This document shows, piece after piece, positions 1-7,369 of a stretch of DNA of 64,000 bases. Position 1 is the first letter of the stretch, and each line of letters starts with the position of its first letter. The translations under genes were made by a program, and so were the position numbers. The notes beneath the pieces were generated by a model. It searched no databases, was not told where the DNA came from, and was given only the letters and a program-made list of their open reading frames with translations. The DNA comes from Seohaeicola_A nanhaiensis (GTDB lineage: Bacteria > Pseudomonadota > Alphaproteobacteria > Rhodobacterales > Rhodobacteraceae). Where the stretch lies: contig NZ_JBHSGI010000026.1 of the NCBI RefSeq assembly GCF_042654245.1, positions 58,716 to 122,715 of the forward strand. The letters run 5' to 3'.

Positions 1-140
1 GGGTCAAATTCGCCCCCGGCATCGCGGAGCTTTCGCGACCGTCCACTTCCGCCCGCGCGGTCAAACAGCGTGCGCGCGCTTTCGCGCAGCAGGCGAAGGT
101 CTTCTTCTTGTTCGCTGGATTGCATATCAACCTGTGTCAT
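1..140 (-). CDS. acyl-CoA dehydrogenase, N-terminal fragment cut by window edge
   Basis: Reading leftwards from the ATG at 138-140 gives an open frame to the window edge (starts MTQVDMQSSEQEEDLRLLRE, then ARTLFDRAG). This matches the N-terminal helix of acyl-CoA dehydrogenases, FAD enzymes that oxidise acyl-CoA to enoyl-CoA and pass electrons to ETF. Its start overlaps the 3' end of the upstream MaoC gene by 14 bases, so it is the last visible gene of the same minus-strand operon. Only about 46 residues are visible, so the family call rests on the N-terminus and on the context; catalytic residues are off the window. Confidence 0.6.
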   Translation of the reverse strand, partial: MTQVDMQSSEQEEDLRLLRESARTLFDRAGGSGRSRKLRDAGGEFD

Positions 141-576
141 TTCGTTTTCGCTTCATCATCAATGGGACGTCAGCAGAAAGAACCACCTCGCCCTTGGGGT
201 TCCTGACGCTGAGCGTATAGTGCAAAACACCTCGATCGGGCTTGCTTTTGGACGGCGTGACCGAGTTGATAGTCATTTCGATATCGAGGGGTTCATCCGG
301 GCGGACAGGCAGCAGCCAGCGCAGATTCTCGAAGCCCATGCCGCCGATATTGGCCACATTGACCATCAATTCCGTCACGACAGGTTTGAACACCTCAAGC
401 ACGGTCTGAAATCCCGAGGCGATCAGGCTGCCATGTATCGCGGTCGCATAGTCTTCGTCGGTGTGCAGCCGTTGCGGGTCCCACTCCTGGGCAAAGGCCT
501 TTATGGACTGTGCGCTCATCGGGGCGCTGCGAAAGTGAAAGACTTGGCCCGACTCGAAATCGTCAAGATATTTCAA
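127..576 (-). CDS. MaoC-like hotdog-fold (R)-enoyl-CoA hydratase family protein
   Basis: A 149-residue single-hotdog protein of the MaoC dehydratase type, which hydrates trans-2-enoyl-CoA. The N-terminal DDFESGQVFHF and the later SLIASGFQT and NLRWLLPVRPDEPL segments match the family. The usual D-x5-H active-site pair is weak here (HTDEDYAT), so activity is not certain. The start is TTG at 576, which overlaps the TGA of the upstream transglutaminase-like gene (stop 573-575); such overlaps imply translational coupling. Being paired with an acyl-CoA dehydrogenase downstream fits a beta-oxidation-like step. Confidence 0.75.
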   Translation of the reverse strand: MKYLDDFESGQVFHFRSAPMSAQSIKAFAQEWDPQRLHTDEDYATAIHGSLIASGFQTVLEVFKPVVTELMVNVANIGGMGFENLRWLLPVRPDEPLDIEMTINSVTPSKSKPDRGVLHYTLSVRNPKGEVVLSADVPLMMKRKRNDTG

Positions 577-1292
577 GCGGCCCCCTCCTTTGCGAAACCG
601 GAATCATACCCGCTCGAATCTTTGGAGATTCTCACCCGGTTGAACTCTTCCAGTTTCGGGTAGGTTTCCTTGAAGGCCGTCAGGAATTCCGCCATCGGCG
701 CATCGACGTAAAGACCCCGGTCGTTCACATACTCCATGTGGCGCTGGTCCTTCTCGTCGAATTCGTGGAAAAGAGCATCATGATAGCCGTCAAAGACCAG
801 AGGCTTGACCCCGAATCGTTCACACAGCTCTATGTTGAAAGCGGGTGTGACCTTGTAGGATTCACCACCCAGCCACAGTTGAACGTAGCCGTGATAGATA
901 AAGAGATCGGTCCCCATCAGCTCTTGCAGCTTGGGTGTATTCAGGTGGTTGCGCACATCCGCGAACCCCAAAGCGGCGGGGATACCGACGGAGCGCAGAC
1001 AGGCCGCAAGCAGGATTGCCTTGGGAACGCAGAACGATGCCTCCGCCCCGGCGATCCGGCTGGCACGGTAAGAATCTTCATCCAGCGCAAAACAATACGG
1101 GTCGTAACGGATATCGTCGCGAACCGCTTCGAACAGGCGGATCGCCTTGTCTCGTTTGGTCGCGTCCACAGGAAGATCGCGCAAGGCCGATGTGACGAAA
1201 CCCTGCACTTCGAGGCTGTCGCTTTCAACAAAGTGCGACGGCGAGACAAAGCGCGCAGCTTCTGTCGGGAGGTCGTCGTGGGGTTGGGCCAT
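573..1292 (-). CDS. transglutaminase-like domain protein
   Basis: The 239-residue product carries the transglutaminase/papain-like core: the nucleophile region ASFCVPKAILLAACLRSVGI, then IYHGYVQLWLGGE with the His, then VTPAFN near the expected Asp. Such domains hydrolyse or transfer acyl/amide groups; its substrate here is unknown. I start it at the ATG at 1290-1292 rather than the in-frame ATG at 1352, because the longer version would run through the 16-base operator at 1311-1326. It heads a minus-strand operon with MaoC and acyl-CoA dehydrogenase genes, an unusual setting for this fold. Confidence 0.75.
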   Translation of the reverse strand: MAQPHDDLPTEAARFVSPSHFVESDSLEVQGFVTSALRDLPVDATKRDKAIRLFEAVRDDIRYDPYCFALDEDSYRASRIAGAEASFCVPKAILLAACLRSVGIPAALGFADVRNHLNTPKLQELMGTDLFIYHGYVQLWLGGESYKVTPAFNIELCERFGVKPLVFDGYHDALFHEFDEKDQRHMEYVNDRGLYVDAPMAEFLTAFKETYPKLEEFNRVRISKDSSGYDSGFAKEGAA

Positions 1293-1310
1293 TGGATCTG
1301 TCCATCTTTT

Positions 1311-1326
1311 TCTAACAATTGTTAGA
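1311..1326. promoter_or_regulatory. operator O1 (TCTAACAATTGTTAGA)
   Basis: A perfect 16-base palindrome 19 bases upstream of the transglutaminase-like start codon. It belongs to a set of five similar sites (4970, 8564, 21696, 24153) in front of the catabolic operons. Size and symmetry fit a TetR-type dimeric repressor, but the cognate regulator is not visible in the window. Confidence 0.75.
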
Positions 1327-1358
1327 TTACAATCTGGAAACCTGCGGGTCAACGAGAT

Positions 1359-2495
1359 TTATTCTGTTTTTCGCAAGTCCTGGCCAAAGCGGGTATTGTC
1401 TTCCCCCAAGGCCGCAGCACGTCCGGCCGAACTTGCCGCAGAACGGAATTCCGGTGCAATTGGCAGCGGCAGCGCCGGTACCTCCCGACCGGAAATGTTC
1501 AGCTTCCGCTCGAATACGCCGCGTGCGATGAAATGCGGATCGGCCGCAGCTTCGGCGGGCGTTTTCACGACGGAACAACAACAGTCCGCCGCGGCCAGCA
1601 AAGACTCCCAATGGGTCGAGGGCTGGTCGCCCAGACGGCGCGTCACTTCCGCAACACTGGCATTGGGGTCGGACCAGTCATCACGAAGCTCCTGCGGCAG
1701 GCCGATGACATCGCAGAACGACTGCCAGAACTTTTCTTCCAACGCGCCAACGGCAATCTGACGTCCATCCGCAGCCGTATACAGCCGATACCGGGCCAGA
1801 CCGCCTGTCAGGCGGCTGTGGCCGCTCTCGATGTTCTGCCCGGCGATCACAGCTTCGGCATGGGCCCAGTAGGCAAAGGCAAACGCCCCCTCGGACATGG
1901 CGATATCCAGATGCGTCCCCTGACCGCTTGCCTGCCGCGCAATCAGGGCCAGCAGGATATTCACCACCGCCGGATAGGTTCCGCCCCCGATATCAGCGAC
2001 CAGCCCGAAGGGTATGGTTGGCTGGGCATCCGGACCACGGCTCAGTGACAGAATCCCCGAATCGCCCACATAATTGAGATCATGCCCGGCAGTCGAAGCC
2101 TTCGGGCCGGTCTGTCCATAGCCGGTGATCGAACAATAGATGAGACCGGGATTGATCTCGCGCACGGCCTCGTATCCCAGACCGAGCCGGTCCATCACTC
2201 CGGGGCGAAATTGCTCTACCAGAACATCGGCCTTTTCAAGCAAAGGGCGCAGAACATTCATTGCGCCCTTTGACTTGAGGTCGATTGCCACCGACCGCTT
2301 GCCGTGATTCAAAACAGCGAAGCCAATGCTCTCCCCGTCTATTTTCGGCGCGGTCAGGCGTGCGTCCTCACCCGTGCCCGGACGCTCGAACTTGATAACC
2401 TCGGCCCCGGCTTCGGATAACATGAGCGTGGCCATCGGGCCGGGAAGAAGGGTACTGAAATCCAGCACCAGGATATCCTTGAGCGGCTGTGTCAT
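1359..2495 (-). CDS. CaiB/BaiF CoA-transferase family protein
   Basis: A 378-residue family III CoA-transferase or racemase. It opens with LVLDFSTLLPGPMATLMLSEAGAEVIK and has the NHGKRSVAIDLKS and CSITGYGQTGP blocks typical of CaiB, BaiF and alpha-methylacyl-CoA racemase. The Asp of the GHDLNY segment lies at the usual catalytic-aspartate position. It could transfer CoA between carboxylic acids or epimerise a 2-methylacyl-CoA; sequence alone cannot decide. It lies 10 bases downstream of the MaoC gene 2506-3363 and is probably the last gene of the operon starting at 4943. Confidence 0.85.
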   Translation of the reverse strand: MTQPLKDILVLDFSTLLPGPMATLMLSEAGAEVIKFERPGTGEDARLTAPKIDGESIGFAVLNHGKRSVAIDLKSKGAMNVLRPLLEKADVLVEQFRPGVMDRLGLGYEAVREINPGLIYCSITGYGQTGPKASTAGHDLNYVGDSGILSLSRGPDAQPTIPFGLVADIGGGTYPAVVNILLALIARQASGQGTHLDIAMSEGAFAFAYWAHAEAVIAGQNIESGHSRLTGGLARYRLYTAADGRQIAVGALEEKFWQSFCDVIGLPQELRDDWSDPNASVAEVTRRLGDQPSTHWESLLAAADCCCSVVKTPAEAAADPHFIARGVFERKLNISGREVPALPLPIAPEFRSAASSAGRAAALGEDNTRFGQDLRKTE

Positions 2496-2505
2496 CGTCC
2501 CTCCC

Positions 2506-3363
2506 TCACGCGAAACGCGCAGCCCCGTTGTTTAGAACCACCACGTCGCGGGCCGGGATCGAAGCGCGGAACCGGGCCTCGCCACCCTCTTCCCAGATAT
2601 CAAACCGCACGGTCTCGCCGGGATAGACCGGGGCGGAAAACCGCACGTCCAGCCCTACAAGCCGGGCGGCGTCATAATCGAGCAGCGATTTGAGGATCGC
2701 CCGCGCCGCCAGACCATAGGTCGCAAGGCCGTGCAGGATCGGCCGGTCGAACCCGACCGATCGCGCCACATCCGGGTCGGCATGAAGCGGGTTCATGTCA
2801 CCGCTAAGGCGGTAAACCAGCGCCTGGCGCGGCAGTGTTTCGATATCGCAGACATGATCGGGCGCGCGGTCGGGCAAAGCCGCCGGGGCCGGGCCGGGCC
2901 TGTTTTTGCCACCGAACCCGCCGTCGCCGCGGCAGAAGGCCGACATCGACACGCGAGCCAGCTTGTCGCCGGTGTCCGCGTCAATGATTTCGCGGCTTTG
3001 GTAGATGACGGCACCCTTGCCCTCGCCCTTGTCGGAAATAAAGTCGATCCGGCTGCGGCCGATGATGTTGCCCTTCACCGGCAGCGGCTTGTAGATGTCT
3101 AGCCATTGTTCACCATGCAGCACCTTCTGCCAGTTCACGCCGGTCTTGGGGTTGCGCAGCCAGAAGCCCGGATACCCCATCGTGACCGCCATCGAGGGCA
3201 CCGCCCTCAGCCCGTCTTCATAGACGAAGGCCAGTTCCTTTTTGTCGGTCGGATCCTCGCCGAACCCAAGGCCGAGCGCATAAAGGATGGTATCCCGCTC
3301 GGTCAGTGTCTGCTCGATCTCCTCAAATTCCCAGTTCGATAGCGCGTCGAAATCCAATGGCAT
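2506..3363 (-). CDS. double-hotdog MaoC family enoyl-CoA hydratase 2
   Basis: The 285-residue product has two hotdog halves, as in peroxisomal-type hydratase 2. The C-terminal half contains YRLSGDMNPLHADPDVA followed by FDRPILHGLATYG, the hydratase-2 motif with the catalytic Asp and His. These enzymes convert trans-2-enoyl-CoA to (R)-3-hydroxyacyl-CoA, commonly for bulky or branched substrates such as steroid side chains. It sits between the thiolase-fold gene and a CaiB gene with gaps of 23 and 10 bases, so they are co-transcribed. In steroid side-chain clusters MaoC, Ltp and DUF35 proteins often occur together. Confidence 0.88.
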   Translation of the reverse strand: MPLDFDALSNWEFEEIEQTLTERDTILYALGLGFGEDPTDKKELAFVYEDGLRAVPSMAVTMGYPGFWLRNPKTGVNWQKVLHGEQWLDIYKPLPVKGNIIGRSRIDFISDKGEGKGAVIYQSREIIDADTGDKLARVSMSAFCRGDGGFGGKNRPGPAPAALPDRAPDHVCDIETLPRQALVYRLSGDMNPLHADPDVARSVGFDRPILHGLATYGLAARAILKSLLDYDAARLVGLDVRFSAPVYPGETVRFDIWEEGGEARFRASIPARDVVVLNNGAARFA

Positions 3364-3386
3364 GAACTTTCCTCCCTTGTTTGTTA

Positions 3387-4538
3387 TTAGAGTGTGTTTT
3401 GCGAACCCAGGATTGCCGTAACCTGGCTGGACAGCACACCGCCGTTCCCATGCGCCAGCGCCAGGTCGACATCCTTCAACTGAATGCCGGGTGCATCACC
3501 ACGGATCTGCCGCGCCGCCTCGATCACGGTGAAAATGCCATACATGCCGGGATGCACACAAGACAGGCCCCCGCCATTGGTATTCACCGGCAAGACCCCG
3601 CCCGGCGCGATGCGCCCGCCCTCGACAAAGGCACCGCCCTCGCCCTTGGCACAAAAGCCGAGATCTTCCAGAAACAGGATCGTATTGATAGTGAACGCAT
3701 CGTAAAGCTCGACCGCCTGAATGTCCGAAGGCGACACGCCCGCGGCGGCAAAGGCGCGTGCGCCCGACTCGCGCGCGGCGGTCACGGTGAAGTCCTTCAT
3801 CTGCGAAATCTGGCGATGCGAGCTTTCCGCCGCGCTGCCCAAAACGTAAACCGGGGCCTTAGGGAAGTCCCTGGCACGGTCGGCGCGAACCATCACGATC
3901 GCCCCGCCGCCATCGGTGACAAGACAACAATCGCGCACAGTCAACGGATCGCCCACCATACGCGCGCCCAAAACATCCGCGCGGCTGAGCGGGCCGCGCT
4001 CGAATGCCTCTGGGTTGTGCTGCGCCCAGGCCCGCGCGGCCACGGCCACATCGGCCAGCTGTTCGCGGGTGGTGCCAAATTCATGCATGTGCCGTGCCGC
4101 CGCCATCGCATAGGCGGAAATCGGATATCGCGGATTATAGGGCGCCTCATAGGCGGGCGGGCGCGAGGCCGTCACCAGCCTGCCCGACGCGGTGCGCTGG
4201 TTGGAGCCATAAACAATCAGCGCCACATCACACAGGCCAGCCTCCAGCGCCATTGTGGCGGAGGTCAGGTAATTCACGAAGGACGACCCGCCCGTCATGG
4301 TGCCGTCGATGAACCTGGGCTGAATGCCCAGATATTCGGCCGCCATAAGGGCAGGCATGCTGTCTTCCATCATGGTGCAGAACAGACCGTCCACATCGGA
4401 CAGCTTCAGCCCCGCATCGCCAAGTGCCGCAAGCGCGGATTGCGCCATGACATCATAGGCCGTCAGCCCATGCGCCTCGCCGAAACCCGCGTGCCCGGTT
4501 CCCACAATGGCGGATTTTCCCCGAAGTTTGGTGGTCAT
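3387..4538 (-). CDS. thiolase-fold lipid-transfer-protein-like enzyme (probable Ltp2-type aldolase)
   Basis: A 383-residue thiolase-superfamily protein (KSAIVGTGHAGFGEAHGLTA at the N-terminus; VELYDAFTINT; TNGGGLSCVHPGMYG; C-terminal HGNGGVLSSQ). At the position of the nucleophilic Cys of true thiolases it reads GTMTGGSSF, with Ser/Gly instead, and the C-terminal CxGGG motif is replaced by HGNGG-VLSS. Loss of both Cys is a hallmark of Ltp2/SCP2-like proteins that act as retro-aldolases with a DUF35 partner. That partner is encoded directly upstream with a 3-base gap. The function as an aldolase is inferred from this pairing. Confidence 0.8.
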   Translation of the reverse strand: MTTKLRGKSAIVGTGHAGFGEAHGLTAYDVMAQSALAALGDAGLKLSDVDGLFCTMMEDSMPALMAAEYLGIQPRFIDGTMTGGSSFVNYLTSATMALEAGLCDVALIVYGSNQRTASGRLVTASRPPAYEAPYNPRYPISAYAMAAARHMHEFGTTREQLADVAVAARAWAQHNPEAFERGPLSRADVLGARMVGDPLTVRDCCLVTDGGGAIVMVRADRARDFPKAPVYVLGSAAESSHRQISQMKDFTVTAARESGARAFAAAGVSPSDIQAVELYDAFTINTILFLEDLGFCAKGEGGAFVEGGRIAPGGVLPVNTNGGGLSCVHPGMYGIFTVIEAARQIRGDAPGIQLKDVDLALAHGNGGVLSSQVTAILGSQNTL

Positions 4539-4541
4539 GGC

Positions 4542-4943
4542 CTATACCTCCGCCGGTTTGAACAACACGGCCGGTTGGCCCTCGGCCCCGCCCACGAAGG
4601 CGGTCACGGCCATGTCGATGACAATGTCACCGGGGGCAATGCCCTCGACCCGGCTCATCATCCGAACGCCTTCCTCCAGTTCCACCACGCACACGTTATA
4701 GTCGCCGCCGCGCTCGGGCTTCTGACGCACGACAGTGGTGGTGTGGACCCGGCCCTTGCCGCTGGCGGGATGCCAAGAGATCGCGGTCCCATGGCAGTGC
4801 GGACACAGGACCCTTGGAAAGAAATGATAGACTCCGCAATCATCGCACCTGGGCAGCATGATCTCCCCGTTTGTCAGCGCGCGTTGGAATATCTGGTCTG
4901 GTCCTGTGGCGTCCGGCACCGGCATTCTCCTCAAATGGTCCAT
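4542..4943 (-). CDS. DUF35 / Zn-ribbon OB-fold acyl-CoA-associated protein
   Basis: A 133-residue DUF35 protein: an N-terminal rubredoxin-like zinc ribbon (LPRCDDC then LCPHC) followed by an OB-fold (SGKGRVHTTTVVR, YNVCVVELEEGVRMMSRVEG). DUF35 subunits bind the CoA portion of substrates and complex with thiolase-fold enzymes such as Ltp2. It is the first gene of a minus-strand operon whose promoter region holds operator O2, and it precedes its likely partner by 3 bases. The product is cytoplasmic. The pairing strongly suggests a two-subunit lyase. Confidence 0.88.
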   Translation of the reverse strand: MDHLRRMPVPDATGPDQIFQRALTNGEIMLPRCDDCGVYHFFPRVLCPHCHGTAISWHPASGKGRVHTTTVVRQKPERGGDYNVCVVELEEGVRMMSRVEGIAPGDIVIDMAVTAFVGGAEGQPAVLFKPAEV

Positions 4944-4969
4944 TCCTGGTTAATCGTATTGATAATATT

Positions 4970-4985
4970 TCTAACAGCTGTTAGA
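4970..4985. promoter_or_regulatory. operator O2 (TCTAACAGCTGTTAGA)
   Basis: A perfect 16-base palindrome in the 78-base gap between the divergent DUF35 operon (start 4943) and the CoA-transferase pair (start 5022). One site could control both directions. It has the same arms as O1 with a different centre. Confidence 0.8.
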
Positions 4986-5021
4986 TTTTGTCAATCCCAT
5001 AGGTTCACTTGAGAGAACGCC

Positions 5022-6188
5022 ATGTCAGATTCAAGTTCAGCCCCCCTTTCCGGCAAGCTCGTCATCGCGCTCGAACAGGCGGTGGCGGCGCCCTTTTGCT
5101 CTTCGCGGCTTGCCGATGCCGGTGCGCGGGTGATCAAGGTCGAACGCAAGGGCGTGGGCGATTTCGCGCGCGCCTATGATACTGCCGCCAACGGCGAAGG
5201 CGCCTATTTTACATGGCTAAACCGGGGCAAGGAATCGGTCGCACTGGATATCAAAGCAGCAGAAGATCGCGATATCCTGCTGAAAATGCTGGAAAACGCG
5301 GATGTGTTCATTCAAAATCTTTTGCCGGGCGCCCTGGCAAAGCTGGGTCTGGATTCCGCGAGTCTGCGAGAGAGGTTCCCGCGTCTCGTGACTTGCGACA
5401 TCACCGGATACGGCGAAGACGGCCCGATGCGCAACGCCAAGGCCTATGACCTTCTGGTGCAATGCGAAAGCGGCCTGGCATCGGTGACCGGCACGCCGGA
5501 CGGGCCGGGGCGGGTTGGCGTGTCGGTCTGCGACATCGCCACGGGCATGACAGCCCATGCCGGGATCTGCGAAGCGCTGATCGGGCGTGAGCGCACCGGC
5601 AAAGGTAGCGGCGTTTCGGTGGCCATGTTCGACGTGATGGCCGACTGGATGTCGGTTCCGCTGCTCTATCACGACTATCTTGGCAAACCGACGCCCCGCG
5701 TCGGTCTGAACCACACGGTGATCTGCCCCTACGGCGCCTATGAGTGCAAGGACGGTCAGCTTGTCGTCATTACCGTGCAGCACAGCGGCGAATGGCAACG
5801 GTTCTGTGAACACATACTGGGCGATGCAACTCTGGCAGCCGACCCCCGATTTCATGACAACACGGCGCGAATTGACAACAAGCCCGCGCTCGAAGCGCTC
5901 ATCAAGACCGTGTTCGCCTCGCATGACCGCGTCGAGATGCTGAAGAGGCTCGATGCTGCGGGCATTGCATTCGCGGCAGTCAACGACGTGGCCTCCCTGT
6001 CCGACCACCCCCAGCTCGACCGGTCCGTCATCAGCACGCCCTCTGGCGAAATCAACGTCCCTGCGCCCCCGATCCGGCGCAGCGCCGGAGAGACGACACT
6101 TGGCCCTTGCCCTGCTTTTGACGCGGACGGCAAAGCCATCCGCGCCGAGTTCGACCCTCGTCATAGAACAGGATACACGCATAAATGA
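5022..6188 (+). CDS. CaiB/BaiF CoA-transferase family protein (first of tandem pair)
   Basis: A 388-residue family III CoA-transferase: ALEQAVAAPFCSSRLADAGARVIKVER at the N-terminus, WLNRGKESVALDIK, CDITGYGEDGP and then AYDLLVQCESGL with the probable catalytic Asp. It is the first gene to the right of operator O2 and ends by a 4-base overlap (ATGA) with the next CaiB gene. Tight coupling of two paralogues recalls two-subunit enzymes such as BbsEF or SmtAB. It probably loads CoA onto an acid substrate or intermediate. Confidence 0.87.
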   Translation: MSDSSSAPLSGKLVIALEQAVAAPFCSSRLADAGARVIKVERKGVGDFARAYDTAANGEGAYFTWLNRGKESVALDIKAAEDRDILLKMLENADVFIQNLLPGALAKLGLDSASLRERFPRLVTCDITGYGEDGPMRNAKAYDLLVQCESGLASVTGTPDGPGRVGVSVCDIATGMTAHAGICEALIGRERTGKGSGVSVAMFDVMADWMSVPLLYHDYLGKPTPRVGLNHTVICPYGAYECKDGQLVVITVQHSGEWQRFCEHILGDATLAADPRFHDNTARIDNKPALEALIKTVFASHDRVEMLKRLDAAGIAFAAVNDVASLSDHPQLDRSVISTPSGEINVPAPPIRRSAGETTLGPCPAFDADGKAIRAEFDPRHRTGYTHK

Positions 6189-7351
6189 CCGCTGCGCAGA
6201 AACCCGCGATCCTTGATGGCGTGAAGATTGTCGATCTTACTTCTGTGGTTTTCGGTCCTTTGGCCACGCAAATGCTGGGCGATCTGGGGGCCGATGTGAT
6301 CAAGGTGGAAGGCCCCGAGGGAGATCTTTTGCGCCAGGTCCAGCCGTCCCGCAACAAGCTGATGGGGGCCGCCTTTCTGGGGACCAACCGCAACAAGCGC
6401 AGCGTTGTGCTCGACCTGAAAACGCAATCCGGCCGCGACCGGCTGCGCAAACTGCTCTCCGATGCCGATGTAATGATTTCAAGCATCCGGCCCGCGGCGC
6501 TTGCGCGCCTGTCGCTTGATCCCCAAACCCTGCGCCACGAAAACCCAAACCTGATCACGGTATCTGTCACTGGGTTCGGGCAGGACGGGCCCTATGCCGC
6601 CAAGCCCGCGTTTGACGATTCCGTCCAGTCGGTTTCGGGCCTGGCCAGCTTGGCAACATTGCGCGACCCCAAGGCTCCGCCTGCTTATGCTCCGACGATC
6701 CTCGCTGACAAGCTTGGTGGCGTGACAGCCGCCTATGCCGTCATGGCGGCCCTGTTCCACCGCGAGCACACGGGTGAAGCCCAGCATGTCGAAGTCCCGA
6801 TGTTCGAGACCCTGGCATCGTTTCTAATGGTCGAACATTTGGATGGCGCCACCTTCGAAGAAAGCCCGAAGGATTTCGGCTATGCAAGGATGCTGGTTCC
6901 GCACAGGCGCCCGGTTCGGACGGCGGACGGCTATCTCACAATTCTGCCCTACACCAACGTGCAGTGGGCGCGGTTCTTCAAGGCGGTCGGACTCGATGAG
7001 ATGATCGACCACGTTTGGGTCACTGACATGGATGCGCGCAGCCGCAACATCGGCGCGGTCTACGACATGGTGGCGCAGATTGCGTTGACCCGGACAACGG
7101 ATGACTGGCTTGCCCTGATGGAGGACGCTGACATCCCCGCCATGCCGGTGAATAACCTGTGGGATTTGCCGAACGACCCCCACCTTGTTGCGACCGGGTT
7201 TTTTCAGCAGATGGATCACCCGAGCGAAGGAGCCATCTGGACGACACGCCCGCCGATCCGGTTCTCGGCGACACCGGCGCGACATGACCACCGCCCTGCC
7301 CCACGGCTGGGGGAGCACGACGAAGAGATATTCGGGCCGGGTGAAAAATAA
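6185..7351 (+). CDS. CaiB/BaiF CoA-transferase family protein (second of tandem pair)
   Basis: A 388-residue family III CoA-transferase (VDLTSVVFGPLATQMLGDLGADVIKVE; GTNRNKRSVVLDLK; VSVTGFGQDGP; PAFDDSVQSVSGL). The residue after the tyrosine-glycine block is in FDDSVQ, so the catalytic Asp appears retained. It overlaps the preceding paralogue by ATGA and converges on the acyl-CoA dehydrogenase gene at 7370. The two proteins are of equal length yet clearly divergent, which fits subunits of one enzyme rather than a recent duplication. Confidence 0.87.
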   Translation: MTAAQKPAILDGVKIVDLTSVVFGPLATQMLGDLGADVIKVEGPEGDLLRQVQPSRNKLMGAAFLGTNRNKRSVVLDLKTQSGRDRLRKLLSDADVMISSIRPAALARLSLDPQTLRHENPNLITVSVTGFGQDGPYAAKPAFDDSVQSVSGLASLATLRDPKAPPAYAPTILADKLGGVTAAYAVMAALFHREHTGEAQHVEVPMFETLASFLMVEHLDGATFEESPKDFGYARMLVPHRRPVRTADGYLTILPYTNVQWARFFKAVGLDEMIDHVWVTDMDARSRNIGAVYDMVAQIALTRTTDDWLALMEDADIPAMPVNNLWDLPNDPHLVATGFFQQMDHPSEGAIWTTRPPIRFSATPARHDHRPAPRLGEHDEEIFGPGEK

Positions 7352-7369
7352 CCCCCTGCACCGGACGGA

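Noticed and set aside
70..663. 197-codon plus-strand frame over the MaoC gene
   Set aside because: Antisense shadow: no family resemblance and no ribosome-binding site, while the minus-strand frame is a clear MaoC protein.
3381..5012. 543-codon plus-strand open frame over the thiolase and DUF35 genes
   Set aside because: GC-rich antisense frame; His/Arg-rich translation without domains, opposite to two recognisable genes.
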